Source: an uncultured Clostridium sp. (lineage in GTDB: Bacteria > Bacillota_I > Bacilli_A > RF39 > UBA660). From it: a stretch of 64,000 nt of DNA. Shown here one piece after another: positions 1 to 8,740 of this stretch. Within the stretch, counting starts at the first letter, position 1; every line of letters begins with the position of its first letter. The notes under the pieces are model-generated. The model saw only the letters and a program-made list of their open reading frames with translations, ran no database searches and was not told the DNA's origin. The stretch covers positions 1-64,000 of the forward strand of contig CANEGO010000003.1 in assembly GCA_947427095.1 (NCBI GenBank), given 5' to 3'. The position numbers and the translations under genes were made by a program.

Positions 1-257
1 TTTTCTTTTTTTCTTTTTCTTAAAATAAATAATCCTACTATTAGCATATATATAAATAATGAAAGTAATATATATACTATATAGTTTATTGGTTTTATTA
101 TAAGCTTAGTTGAATGAAGTGATACAATTGTCATACTTCCTAATATGGGTATTAATATTATTGGCAATACCTTGAAACAAAATATTTTTTTATTTTTTTT
201 AGTAGTCTTTTTAATATCATCTAAATTTAAAACTTCAGTTTTATCACTATAATTCAT
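1..257 (-). CDS. Partial small membrane protein, C-terminus beyond window edge
   Basis: Reading the minus strand from an ATG at 257 (good GGTGAT Shine-Dalgarno just upstream) gives at least 85 codons running off the left edge. The product starts MNYSDKTEVLNLDDIKK, then a Lys-rich stretch, then two hydrophobic segments (about residues 28-45 and 55-75) and a basic tail. No family is recognised; it looks like a small two-helix membrane protein. It is divergent from the tmRNA gene, about 90 bp away. Confidence 0.6.
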   Translation of the reverse strand, partial: MNYSDKTEVLNLDDIKKTTKKNKKIFCFKVLPIILIPILGSMTIVSLHSTKLIIKPINYIVYILLSLFIYMLIVGLFILRKRKKE

Positions 258-295
258 ATTATCACCTATTTTAATTATACATAATATGTCAAAAA

Positions 296-329
296 TTAAC
301 AATTAAAAATTATAAATATATGCTATAAT
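296..329 (+). promoter_or_regulatory. Probable tmRNA promoter
   Basis: A TATAAT -10 box lies at 324-329, 19 bp before the mature tmRNA 5' end. The matching -35 region at 301-306 (AATTAA) is weak. Confidence 0.5.
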
Positions 330-348
330 ATGTATGTTATTTATTTAT

Positions 349-713
349 GGGGCTGTTATTGGTTTCGACGGAAAGTATGAATCTATAGTTGCAAGTGGAA
401 GGCACTCCTTACGTGCAAACAAAAATAAATAACAAAACAAATAATTATGCTTTCGCAGCTTGCGCTGCCTAGTCTCTAATAGAGAAAGCGCTTCTTTTTA
501 AGTTTTACTCACGTGCTTTTAAAGAGGCTCATTTTTAGTGAGTTATATTATTTTACTTGTTTAGGGTAAGATAACGAATAATACTAAACTCGTTATTTGA
601 TGGGTATGTTAGTTACCTTTATCATTTAATTAAACTTTAATTACTAACTAAACTTGTAGAGGCTATAGTGGACTATTTTTCGGACACGAGTTCGACTCTC
701 GTCAGCTCCACCA
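349..713 (+). ncRNA. ssrA: Transfer-messenger RNA (tmRNA)
   Basis: The 5' end GGGGCTGTTATTGG and the 3' end GTCAGCTCCACCA pair as a 7-bp tRNA-like acceptor stem with encoded CCA, and TTCGACTC forms the T-arm. The tag reading frame ends at a TAG at 470-472 and its last residues read NNYAFAACAA. The resume codon is not certain; ACA or CAA shortly after position 413 would give about 17 residues. tmRNA with SmpB rescues stalled ribosomes and marks the unfinished protein for proteolysis. Confidence 0.95.
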
Positions 714-726
714 TTTTGATTTATTT

Positions 727-746
727 ATTCGAATTAATCGAATTTT
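727..746 (+). terminator. Weak terminator after tmRNA
   Basis: ATTCGA and TCGAAT form a 6-bp stem with a 5-nt loop followed by TTTT. Confidence 0.45.
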
Positions 747-789
747 AATACATAAAATGTTACATGATAATTTATTGATGGGGGTTTTA

Positions 790-1548
790 ATGGAAAAAGA
801 GGAATTGAGGAATCAATTGTTTGATAAATATTTTGAAGTAGAAGATGGGATTTTAGCTACTGATTTAGTTGGTAAATTGGCTTTCATACCAGAATTATGG
901 CATGAATTACGTGTTTTATGTGAAAAAAACATTAGATGCTTTGGTCCGGTTAATAGTTTGGAACAATTTAAAGTTTTAGAGCATAATCAAAAGAATTATT
1001 TGATTATAAAACTAGGAATGCTTAGATATGTCATAATAGATCTTAAAACAAAAGAAAATATAACAGAGGAACAATTTAAAAATGAATTTGATGATAGCTT
1101 TTTTATAAATAATTTTAATGAAGTTGATGCACAAAATTATAGTAATATGTATAGTATTGTTAATTATAATGGAGATATTCAAGAATTAATTGATTTTTAT
1201 GTTGAAAATAAAAATGTATTATCTTTGTCAAACGAACTATATTATAGGTTAGAATTAGGAGAAGCATGGACTTATTTTTACATTGATTTTATAAATGCAA
1301 AAGCCGGGTTGGCATTTGAAACTTCTGATCAATTTTTATATGAACAATTATTTTTAATGTATGATTTATCTCCATTTGGAATGCAAGATGCCCAAGGAAA
1401 AATCGGTATAGAAAGAATGCAAGAAATGTTTGAAGAAATTAAAAGAATAAAGATTCCAATAGAAGTAATTCCAAATGATTTATATCAGCAATTTTTAGAT
1501 CAGTGTGATATAGGAACTCATAAGCTAGAAAAAACAAAAGTGAAATAA
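790..1548 (+). CDS. Hypothetical acidic cytoplasmic protein
   Basis: About 252 residues, with no signal peptide or membrane helix and no recognised family. The start at 790 is chosen because GGGG lies 5 bp upstream; an upstream in-frame ATG at 757 has no Shine-Dalgarno. The protein is rich in Glu, Asp, Asn and aromatic residues, with an alternating helix/strand look. It follows the tmRNA gene directly and may have been acquired there, since ssrA is a common integration point, but no att repeat was seen. Confidence 0.6.
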   Translation: MEKEELRNQLFDKYFEVEDGILATDLVGKLAFIPELWHELRVLCEKNIRCFGPVNSLEQFKVLEHNQKNYLIIKLGMLRYVIIDLKTKENITEEQFKNEFDDSFFINNFNEVDAQNYSNMYSIVNYNGDIQELIDFYVENKNVLSLSNELYYRLELGEAWTYFYIDFINAKAGLAFETSDQFLYEQLFLMYDLSPFGMQDAQGKIGIERMQEMFEEIKRIKIPIEVIPNDLYQQFLDQCDIGTHKLEKTKVK

Positions 1549-1594
1549 CTTTTAATTAAGTATTATTATTAAAGTAAATCCAGTTGATGTCGTA

Positions 1595-1777
1595 GTGGAA
1601 AAACACGCTTTAACATATGAGATAAAAGGTAGTGATACCGTAGTAAATGGAGAAAAGGAAGTGTTTTATTATTTAAAACCGGGATTTTCTGCAAATGCAA
1701 TGTTTAAGAATGCAAAAGATGGTATGTTATATTCATATTGTAATAAACATGGATTATGGGAAATTGAAATTAAATAA
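1595..1777 (+). CDS. Small hypothetical ORF, possibly a truncated remnant
   Basis: A frame of about 60 codons from a GTG at 1595, ending GLWEIEIK. The frame stays open upstream to a stop near 1557 and reads plausibly (IKVNPVDVVVEKH), but there is no good start or Shine-Dalgarno there, so this may be the tail of a longer decayed gene. No family is recognised. A strong terminator follows. Confidence 0.35.
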   Translation: MEKHALTYEIKGSDTVVNGEKEVFYYLKPGFSANAMFKNAKDGMLYSYCNKHGLWEIEIK

Positions 1778-1790
1778 TTAAAAATTATTA

Positions 1791-1820
1791 AGAAAGTCAA
1801 AATTAGTTGACTTTCTTTTA
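1791..1820 (+). terminator. Intrinsic terminator
   Basis: A perfect 10-bp stem (AGAAAGTCAA / TTGACTTTCT) with a 6-nt loop, followed by TTTA. Confidence 0.75.
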
Positions 1821-1834
1821 TTATGATCATATAC

Positions 1835-1867
1835 TATACTGGTATACCGAAATGGTGTATCAGTATA
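1835..1867 (+). promoter_or_regulatory. Palindromic operator upstream of the TetR gene
   Basis: Two 14-bp arms, TATACTGGTATACC and GGTGTATCAGTATA, are inverted with 12 of 14 matches around a GAAAT spacer. The palindrome lies just upstream of the Shine-Dalgarno of the TetR-family gene, where an autoregulatory operator is expected. Confidence 0.65.
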
Positions 1868-1878
1868 CTGGAGGAATT

Positions 1879-2436
1879 ATGAGTAATAAAAAAGATGAAA
1901 TATTAAAATCAGCAAGAGAATTATTTACGAATTATGGTTATAAGAAAGTTAGTATGGATGAAATTGCAAAAAATGCAAACGTTACTAAGAAAACTGTGTA
2001 TTCTTATTTTAATGATAAAGAGAGTTTATTAAAATCATTAATAGAAGAAGAACTTGTGCAAATGAAAAGTATTATAACCAAGCATTCTAATGAAACAGAC
2101 TTTTTTGAGGGAGTAAATAAAGTCTTATATGAACTTCTTAAATATAAAAAAGAAGCTAAACTATTTATTACTTTATCAAAAGAGGCTGATGAGTTAAATA
2201 CTATTTCATCTAAAAACTCCATAAAAATGTTTGATGATGGCATACTTGATTTTATAAAGATGCGCCTTTTATGGGCTATTAATAAGGGATACATTAAAGA
2301 TTGTGACGTAGATTTATGTGCTTTTATAATTTATAAAGTATACGTATCAGTAATATTTGAATGGGATAAAGAACTTGATGAAAAGAAAGTAACTGAAAAC
2401 ATTACTAAAATTTTAAAAGAAGGATTATTTAATTAG
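1879..2436 (+). CDS. TetR/AcrR family transcriptional regulator
   Basis: 185 residues from an ATG at 1879 with GGAGG 5-6 bp upstream. The N-terminal helix-turn-helix (about residues 9-46) shows the TetR pattern: AR.LF...GY....MDEIAKNANVTKKTVYSYF. The C-terminal helical half is the usual variable ligand/dimer domain. It sits 19 bp before a YhgE/Pip gene in the same direction, an arrangement known from yhgD-yhgE of Bacillus, so it probably represses that gene and itself through the palindrome at 1835-1867. The inducer is unknown. Confidence 0.88.
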   Translation: MSNKKDEILKSARELFTNYGYKKVSMDEIAKNANVTKKTVYSYFNDKESLLKSLIEEELVQMKSIITKHSNETDFFEGVNKVLYELLKYKKEAKLFITLSKEADELNTISSKNSIKMFDDGILDFIKMRLLWAINKGYIKDCDVDLCAFIIYKVYVSVIFEWDKELDEKKVTENITKILKEGLFN

Positions 2437-2455
2437 AGATTGTGGGGTAGAGAAA

Positions 2456-4483
2456 ATGAAAAATAAAAAACAAGGGAAAAAGAAAAACAAAACTTGGTTT
2501 AATTATGTTGTTATTGCAGCGGTTTTATTAATACCATTTATGTATAGTTTCTTTTACTTAAAAGCTTATTGGGATCCTTATGGACACATGGATGATATTC
2601 CAGTTGCTATAGTAAATGAAGATAAAAAAGTAAATGGTGAGAGTAAAGGCCAAGATTTAATTGACGGCTTAAAAGAAAAAAACGTACTTGGTATTAGTGT
2701 TGTTGATAGTAAAAAAGCCAAAGACGGATTAAATAATAAAGAATATTACGCTGTTATTACAATTCCAAGTGATTTTACTAGCAATTTATTAAGTGCTGGT
2801 GAGGAAAATAAGAAAGCAGCAACTATTACTTATTCTCCAAACCAAAAATCAAATTATTTAGCATCACAAATAATAAGCAGGGTGGTTTTAGAAGCTGAAA
2901 AAGAAGTTAGAAGCAACGTGTCTAAAGAAGTTGTTTCTACTTTAACCGATAATTTAAGTAGCGTTCCTAAAAAAGTAGAAAAAATAGACGATGGATTAAA
3001 ACAAATATCTGATGGAACAAGTACACTTAAAGATGGTGCTTATAAACTTCAAGATGGAACAAGTACTTTAAGTTCTAGATATAATGAATTTAATAATGGT
3101 GTATTAAGCGTTAATAATGGTGCTAACTCTTTATATGGTGGAGTTAAAGAACTTGATGAAGGAATAAGTAAATTACAAACAGGAGTTAACTCACTTAGTA
3201 GTGCATCTATTAAGTTGGATGACTTACAAAATGGTGTAAGCGCATTAAAGCAAGGTGAAGATAGTTTTACCGAAGGATTAAATAGTTATATTACTTTGGT
3301 TAATTATGTTTCATCTAATCCAGATTTATTGCAAGTTACTTTTGAAAATGCAAAACTAGGTGCTTGTACTTCTAATATTCCAACTTATAACATGCAAACT
3401 TGCGTGCTTATAACTAAGATAATGAATGATAATAACATCGATGATAATGCTGCAAAAGTACTTACAATAAGTGACTTTGTAAAAAACGCAGGTAACAAGT
3501 TATCAATTGGTAATAAACAAGTTAAGGAAGGTGTAGATAAATTAAGCACTGGTACAGAAAAATTGCCAGAATTACAAACTGGTGTTAGTACTTTAAAGCA
3601 AGGTATAGATGAGTTAAAGATGGGTTCTACTAAGTTAGTTAGCGGTACCAAGACTTTAACTGCTGGTACTAATACTTTAAAGGATGGATCAAATACCGTA
3701 CTTTCTGGAATAAATGAAATAAATAAAGGAAGTAGTAGTTTAGCAAGTGGAACTAACACGTTATATAATGGTGTTAATACTGCTAAAAGTGAAGTTACAA
3801 GTTCTATAAATTCTACTAATAATGATTTGAAAAAGCTAACTAGTTTAGAAGAGTTTACTGCTAATCCTGTAAAAGTAGAAGAAAAAGATGTTAATGAAGT
3901 TACCGAATATGGTACTGCTTTCTCACCATTTTTTATATCAATTGCTTTATGGGTAGGATCTTTAATGCTATTTATAATTTTATATTATGATGCAAATGAT
4001 AGATTTAAATTATGTAGTAGAAACGCTGAGAATAAGGTAAAAAGAACATTTTGTTATTTAGGCTTGGCATCATTACAAGGTATTATACTAGGAATATTAT
4101 TAAAGATTGGATTAGGATTTAACGTAACTAATTATTTCTTGTACTTTGCATCTATGATACTTGTTGCTTGTGCTTTTGAAGCTATTATGGAATTTTTAAT
4201 AGTACACTTTAACGACGTTGGTAAGTTTGTTGCTTTAATTCTTTTAGTGTTGCAATTAGCAGCGGCAGGTGGAACATTCCCGATTGAAACGGTATCAAAT
4301 GGATTCCAAAAGTTATTTAATTTCTTACCAATGAAATACACGATAGATTTATTTAAAGAATCATTAATTAGTATTGAAAGTAACTTACTTTCTAAATCAC
4401 TTATTACCATTATGTTAATATTTATATTATTCTTTGTTATTAATATAATAAAAGATATAAAGAATCAAAAAAAGGCTAACTAA
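2456..4483 (+). CDS. YhgE/Pip family membrane protein
   Basis: 675 residues. A basic N-terminus and one membrane helix (about 15-36) lead into an extracellular part that includes a repeated pattern LxxGxxxLxxG (about 180-450: KDGAYKLQDG, LKDGSNTVLSG). Five or six membrane helices follow at the C-terminus (about 500-665, ABC-2-like permease fold). This order is typical of YhgE/Pip proteins (phage infection protein; related to type VII secretion-associated EsaA). It is cotranscribed with the TetR gene upstream. The exact role in the envelope is not established for most members. Confidence 0.88.
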   Translation: MKNKKQGKKKNKTWFNYVVIAAVLLIPFMYSFFYLKAYWDPYGHMDDIPVAIVNEDKKVNGESKGQDLIDGLKEKNVLGISVVDSKKAKDGLNNKEYYAVITIPSDFTSNLLSAGEENKKAATITYSPNQKSNYLASQIISRVVLEAEKEVRSNVSKEVVSTLTDNLSSVPKKVEKIDDGLKQISDGTSTLKDGAYKLQDGTSTLSSRYNEFNNGVLSVNNGANSLYGGVKELDEGISKLQTGVNSLSSASIKLDDLQNGVSALKQGEDSFTEGLNSYITLVNYVSSNPDLLQVTFENAKLGACTSNIPTYNMQTCVLITKIMNDNNIDDNAAKVLTISDFVKNAGNKLSIGNKQVKEGVDKLSTGTEKLPELQTGVSTLKQGIDELKMGSTKLVSGTKTLTAGTNTLKDGSNTVLSGINEINKGSSSLASGTNTLYNGVNTAKSEVTSSINSTNNDLKKLTSLEEFTANPVKVEEKDVNEVTEYGTAFSPFFISIALWVGSLMLFIILYYDANDRFKLCSRNAENKVKRTFCYLGLASLQGIILGILLKIGLGFNVTNYFLYFASMILVACAFEAIMEFLIVHFNDVGKFVALILLVLQLAAAGGTFPIETVSNGFQKLFNFLPMKYTIDLFKESLISIESNLLSKSLITIMLIFILFFVINIIKDIKNQKKAN

Positions 4484-4494
4484 AAGCCTTTTTA
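4467..4494. terminator. Bidirectional intrinsic terminator
   Basis: AAAAAGGCT and AGCCTTTTT form a stem between two convergent genes, with a T-run on one side and an A-run on the other. Confidence 0.75.
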
Positions 4495-4674
4495 TTATTG
4501 CCAATTATTGTGATTACATCCACAGCCACAATTATTTCTATTTCCAGAACCAAAGCCCCAGAATAAGAAGAAAATTATAAATACAATTACTATTATCCAA
4601 ATCCAACTACCGCCGGTATTATTATTTTCATAAACTGGATAAGCATAACCACCAGGATATCCAGGATAATACAT
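4495..4674 (-). CDS. Small membrane protein with Cys/Gly tail
   Basis: 59 residues from an ATG at 4674 with AAAGGAG 8 bp upstream (the longer GTG start would overlap this site). A Tyr/Pro/Gly-rich N-terminus (YYPGYPGGYAYPVY) is followed by one membrane helix and a GNRNNCGCGCNHN tail that may bind metal. It loosely resembles small membrane proteins of Firmicutes, but no family can be named safely. Confidence 0.6.
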   Translation of the reverse strand: MYYPGYPGGYAYPVYENNNTGGSWIWIIVIVFIIFFLFWGFGSGNRNNCGCGCNHNNWQ

Positions 4675-4790
4675 ATATAACACTCCTTTCTAATATATTA
4701 TATTTTACTTGGTTAAAATTAAATATATTAAATGTCTTATATATGTTGTATTTTTAACATCATAAATAAATATAATTAACTGGTGATGTT

Positions 4791-5624
4791 ATGTTAAAAT
4801 TTATAAAAATGCATGGTACTGGTAATAATTACGTTTATATAGATTTATTTAATCAAAATGTTAAAGATATGGACTTTAGTGACCTATCTAAAAAGATTAG
4901 TGATGTTAATTATGGTATTGGGTCCGATGGGCTTATTGCTATTTGTTCCTCAGAAATAGCCGATTGTAAAATGATAATGTTTAATAAAGATGGCAGTGAA
5001 GGTAAGATGTGTGGTAATGGAATAAGGTGTGTAGCTAGATATGTATATGAAAATATATTAAAAAGGCAAAAATTATCAATAGAAACTAAGTCCGGTATAA
5101 AAAGTGTTTTGATTGATGACGAAGGTGATTCCTTTTTAGTAACCGTGGATATGGGGGAGCCTATACTTAATACGGCTTTAATACCTGTTTTAACAAAGGA
5201 AGAGTCTATAATAGGTAAAGAATATAACTTTGAAGGTACCATATTAAAAATTAACTGTTTATCAATGGGGAATCCGCATACCGTTATTTTCGTTGATGAT
5301 GTTGATAAAACTGATGTTTTAAAAATTGGAAAGTTAGTTCAGGAAGATAGTATTTTTCCAATGAAATGTAACGTTTCTTTTGTTCAGGTAATTGATGATG
5401 AACATATTAAAATGAGAGTTTTAGAAATTGGTAGTGGAGAAACTATGTCATGTGGTACTGGTGCTTGTGCTAGTGTTGTAGCAGGTGTTTTAAACGGCTA
5501 TTTAAAAAATAAAACAAGAATTTTAGTTGATCTATTAGGCGGTAGATTATATGTAACATATAAAGGCAGGGTTTATCTTGAAGGGCCAGCCGAATTTATT
5601 TGCGAAGGATATTATTATGATTAA
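4791..5624 (+). CDS. dapF: Diaminopimelate epimerase
   Basis: 277 residues, the usual length. It converts LL- to meso-diaminopimelate in lysine and peptidoglycan synthesis, using two cysteines as acid/base. Both are visible: Cys74 in KMCGNGIRC and a second near residue 221 in ETMSCGTGACAS. The N-terminal KMHGTGNNY and GIGSDGL motifs are also present. The start has GGTGAT upstream. It converges on the uvsE gene with a 3-nt overlap of stop codons. No other lysine genes are near. Confidence 0.95.
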   Translation: MLKFIKMHGTGNNYVYIDLFNQNVKDMDFSDLSKKISDVNYGIGSDGLIAICSSEIADCKMIMFNKDGSEGKMCGNGIRCVARYVYENILKRQKLSIETKSGIKSVLIDDEGDSFLVTVDMGEPILNTALIPVLTKEESIIGKEYNFEGTILKINCLSMGNPHTVIFVDDVDKTDVLKIGKLVQEDSIFPMKCNVSFVQVIDDEHIKMRVLEIGSGETMSCGTGACASVVAGVLNGYLKNKTRILVDLLGGRLYVTYKGRVYLEGPAEFICEGYYYD

Positions 5625-6565
5625 ATAATAAAAGAGGTCTCATCGATGAATTTATAATTGGTTTTATATTTTAATTCTCTAACTAATCTTGATATAGCAT
5701 CATCTTTAGCCTTTGCTTCTATCATTATATCTATATCTTTATTATATGGTTTTAGTATGTTTATGAATTTTATAAAATCATCAGCGTTTATGTAGTCATG
5801 ATGGCTTCTAAATTCTTTTTTTAATTTACTTTTTGGTGTGGAAAAATGAAACTTAGGGTTAATTTCTTTCCAAGTGTTCATAATCCCTTCTATGTAGTCT
5901 TCTATTTTTTCTTCATCGTTATTACATATATAATGGTGATAATCTAACACCATAGGAATGTTTAATTTATTACATAAGCTAAGTACGTCTTTTATATTAT
6001 ATACTTTATCATCGTTTTCCACAGCAATACATTTTTGTATATGCTTTGTAAGTTTATTAAAATTATTTATAAATCTTGTAATAGATGCTTTTTTACCACA
6101 CGCACTACTTCCAACGTGTAATATTATTATTGGATTTTTAATGTTTAAAGCATTTAGTACTTTATAATGATATTCTAAAATCTGAAAAGTATTGGTTACT
6201 ATTCTTTTATCCATACTGTTTAATACTGCATATTGATCTGGGTGTGTATCAACTCTTATTTTATTATCGTTTATTATTTTTCCTATTTCTTTATACTTAT
6301 AGGTTAATGGTGTAATATAATCAAAATTTACTTTATCATGTGTTGCAAGTGGTACCAGCTTAGAAGTTAATCTGTAAAAATGATAATTATTTTTGACGTT
6401 ATAAACCATTAATTCTTTTAGATTATTAAGATTATTTTCTGTTATATTTATTAACTTATCCACAGTATAATTTTTATTAACATAATTGGTATACGTTATT
6501 GTACTAGAAGTTGTTATATTATCCATTGCTTTAGATAATGCTACGTATCCTAATCTTACTTTCAT
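5621..6565 (-). CDS. uvsE: UV DNA damage endonuclease (UvsE/UVDE family)
   Basis: About 314 residues. The start at 6565 gives MKVRLGYVALS with GGTGAT upstream; the earlier TTG is rejected. UVDE proteins are TIM-barrel, metal-dependent endonucleases that nick 5' to UV photoproducts. Seen here: RLGYVALS, DTHPDQYAVLNS, ILHVGSSACGKKAS, AVENDD, VLDYHHYIC and FHFSTPK, all matching the metal-binding family core. Near the C-terminus SHHDYINADDF is typical. It converges with dapF. Confidence 0.9.
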   Translation of the reverse strand: MKVRLGYVALSKAMDNITTSSTITYTNYVNKNYTVDKLINITENNLNNLKELMVYNVKNNYHFYRLTSKLVPLATHDKVNFDYITPLTYKYKEIGKIINDNKIRVDTHPDQYAVLNSMDKRIVTNTFQILEYHYKVLNALNIKNPIIILHVGSSACGKKASITRFINNFNKLTKHIQKCIAVENDDKVYNIKDVLSLCNKLNIPMVLDYHHYICNNDEEKIEDYIEGIMNTWKEINPKFHFSTPKSKLKKEFRSHHDYINADDFIKFINILKPYNKDIDIMIEAKAKDDAISRLVRELKYKTNYKFIDETSFII

Positions 6566-6593
6566 AGTAATCACCAATATTATTATGTAAAAT

Positions 6594-6623
6594 AATAAGA
6601 GAAATATTTAAATTTCTCTTATT
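6594..6623 (-). terminator. Intrinsic terminator of the M18 aminopeptidase gene
   Basis: A perfect 12-bp stem (AATAAGAGAAAT / ATTTCTCTTATT) with a 6-nt loop, overlapping the stop codon of the aminopeptidase gene on the minus strand. Confidence 0.7.
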
Positions 6624-7995
6624 TCTCTTCAAAGAAAGCTTTATAAGCCTCATATGCAGAGTATATATCATATTTACTTGTTACTTCGTATGGAGAGTGC
6701 ATTGATATAACTGGGACACCACAATCGATAACGTCCATTCCTTTGTTAGCAAGAATGTATGCGATTGTTCCACCACCACCTAAGTCTACTTTACCAAGCT
6801 CTGATACTTGGTATTTTACGTTATTTGATTCAAATATGTTTCTTACTTTTGCAACGAATTCAGCGTTAGCATCAGATGCTCCAGATTTGCCACGAGAACC
6901 AGTGTATTTATTTAGTTCAACGCCATAACCGATGTATGATGCATTATTTTTTTCAGAAGCACTTTGGTAATTAGGATCAACTCCCGCTCCAACATCCGCT
7001 GAAAGCATAATTGAATTGCAATACGTTTTGTTTAAGGCACCTGGTGTATTTTCTTTCTTTTTGTTTAAGATTTCATTGATAAATAAGTCAAACATATCAG
7101 AACACATCCCCGTGTTTCCTACGCTTCCTATTTCTTCTTTATCAGAGAATATTGCAACCATTGTTTTATCACTTGCACTTGCTTTTAACAAAGCTTCCAA
7201 AGCAGCGTAAGAACAAACTCTATCATCTTGTCCGTAAGCTGCTACCATGGATTTATCAAAACCCAAATGTCTTGCTTTAAAAGCTGGAACTACTTCAAGC
7301 TCTGAACTATAAAAATCTATTTCATTAATTTCGTATTTTTCATTAATTAAGTTCATTATACTTTCTTTTATTTTATCTTCTTCGTTTGGAATGCTACCGA
7401 TAAGAATGTTTAAATCCTCACCTTCAATAGCTTTACCTATTTTCTTTTCGTACTGTTCACCAGCTAAATGTGGCAATATATCTGTTATTGTAAAGATTGG
7501 ATCGTTATCATCTTCACCAATTACGATTTCTACTTTAGTTCCGTCCGGTTTAACAACAACACCATGAATAGCAAGTGGAATAGTTGTCCATTGATATTTT
7601 TTAATACCGCCATAATAATGTGTTTTAAATAATGCTAGTTTTGCATCTTCATATAGTGGATTTGGTTTCAAATCTAATCTTGGTGAATCGATGTGAGCTC
7701 CAACTAAATTAATTCCATCTGCCATGCTTTTAGAGCCAATAACCGCAGCATACACACTTTTGCCCCTATTAGACATATATACTTTATCACTCGCGTTTAG
7801 TTTATCTATATTATTTATATTTTTAAATCCATTGCTTTCCAATTTATTTATTATAAATTGGGAAGTTTCTCTTTCTGTTTTACATTCGTTTAAGAACTTA
7901 ATGTAACCATCGCAAAAATCAAAAATTTTATTTTTCTCTTCGGTGTTTAAATTTAACCAACCGCATGTTTTTTTATTTAATATATTATTTTCCAT
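6619..7995 (-). CDS. M18 family aminopeptidase
   Basis: 458 residues, typical of the M18 (aminopeptidase I / aspartyl aminopeptidase) family, cytosolic di-zinc exopeptidases. Metal-site motifs are visible in order: VGAHIDSPRLDL (about residue 100), SDKEEIGSVGNTG (catalytic Glu pair, about 285), SADVGAGVDPNY and, near the end, ISMHSPYEV with the last His ligand. An AGGAGG-like site lies upstream. Monocistronic with its own terminator. Confidence 0.92.
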   Translation of the reverse strand: MENNILNKKTCGWLNLNTEEKNKIFDFCDGYIKFLNECKTERETSQFIINKLESNGFKNINNIDKLNASDKVYMSNRGKSVYAAVIGSKSMADGINLVGAHIDSPRLDLKPNPLYEDAKLALFKTHYYGGIKKYQWTTIPLAIHGVVVKPDGTKVEIVIGEDDNDPIFTITDILPHLAGEQYEKKIGKAIEGEDLNILIGSIPNEEDKIKESIMNLINEKYEINEIDFYSSELEVVPAFKARHLGFDKSMVAAYGQDDRVCSYAALEALLKASASDKTMVAIFSDKEEIGSVGNTGMCSDMFDLFINEILNKKKENTPGALNKTYCNSIMLSADVGAGVDPNYQSASEKNNASYIGYGVELNKYTGSRGKSGASDANAEFVAKVRNIFESNNVKYQVSELGKVDLGGGGTIAYILANKGMDVIDCGVPVISMHSPYEVTSKYDIYSAYEAYKAFFEEK

Positions 7996-8274
7996 ATGTT
8001 TTCCTCCTAAATATATAATACCACCATTAACATAAATTATTGTAAAAAAAAGACATTTTTAAAACTTTATCAAAAAAATATTTTACATATTTCTTTACTG
8101 TGGAAAAGCGTCCGTATTGACCAGGGGATGGAGTTAATGATATTATCAACATAGGATAATGTTATAGGAAGTATTAATTTTATACTTTACATTGCAAGGT
8201 TAATTAAGGTGTAATTTCACGTGGTAAGATTATGCTAGATGATAGTAAGAATAAAATAAGAAAGGAAAGTATTT
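7996..8274 (+). other. Intergenic region with possible structured leader
   Basis: About 280 bp without a gene. From about 8095 the sequence is more GC-rich than its surroundings and has local hairpins (ATATTATC with GATAATGT at about 8140-8163). It ends at the Shine-Dalgarno of the GNAT gene. It could be a leader RNA for that gene, but no known riboswitch class was recognised. Confidence 0.25.
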
Positions 8275-8715
8275 ATGGAAGTAATATTTAGAGAAATGAA
8301 AAAGAAAGATGTCCCCGAAGTAATAGCACTTTGTAATGAAGTATTTAAAGAAGAAACATCTTTAGAATATGCAATGAAAACTTATAAAAAGCATAGAAAG
8401 GATCCTAATTCAACTTATATAGTAGGTGTTGTCGATGGGAAAATAGTTTCACATCTTAAAATAACAGTTATTAATACTATATATGAAAACATGAACACTT
8501 ATGCTATATTAAATCACGTTGGCGTTAAAGAAGAATATCGTCGTCATGGTATTGCAACTAAGATGCTAGACGTTGCTTTTAAAATATCAAAAGAACATGG
8601 TTGCAAAAAGGTAGAATTATGGAGTAATAACGTAAGAACTGCTGCACATGCATGCTATTATAATTATGGTTTTGAATTAGATGATGCGGGATTTTTCTCG
8701 ATGAGTGTAAGATAA
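8275..8715 (+). CDS. GNAT family N-acetyltransferase
   Basis: 146 residues. The acetyl-CoA site motif is clear: VGVKEEYRRHGIATKML (about 83-99, R-x-x-G-x-A), followed by ELWSNNVRTAAHACYYNYGF, the usual C-terminal Tyr/Phe region. The substrate cannot be told. AGGAAAG precedes the ATG. The next gene begins 25 bp downstream, so they may be cotranscribed. Confidence 0.88.
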   Translation: MEVIFREMKKKDVPEVIALCNEVFKEETSLEYAMKTYKKHRKDPNSTYIVGVVDGKIVSHLKITVINTIYENMNTYAILNHVGVKEEYRRHGIATKMLDVAFKISKEHGCKKVELWSNNVRTAAHACYYNYGFELDDAGFFSMSVR

Positions 8716-8740
8716 AAATATTATTGTAGGAGAAAGTATT

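Noticed and set aside
757-789. Upstream ATG for the gene after tmRNA
   Set aside because: No Shine-Dalgarno; the ATG at 790 has GGGG in the right place.
3385-3759. Minus-strand ORF of 124 codons inside yhgE/pip
   Set aside because: Antisense shadow of the LxxG repeat region; no Shine-Dalgarno, and the plus-strand frame is clearly coding.
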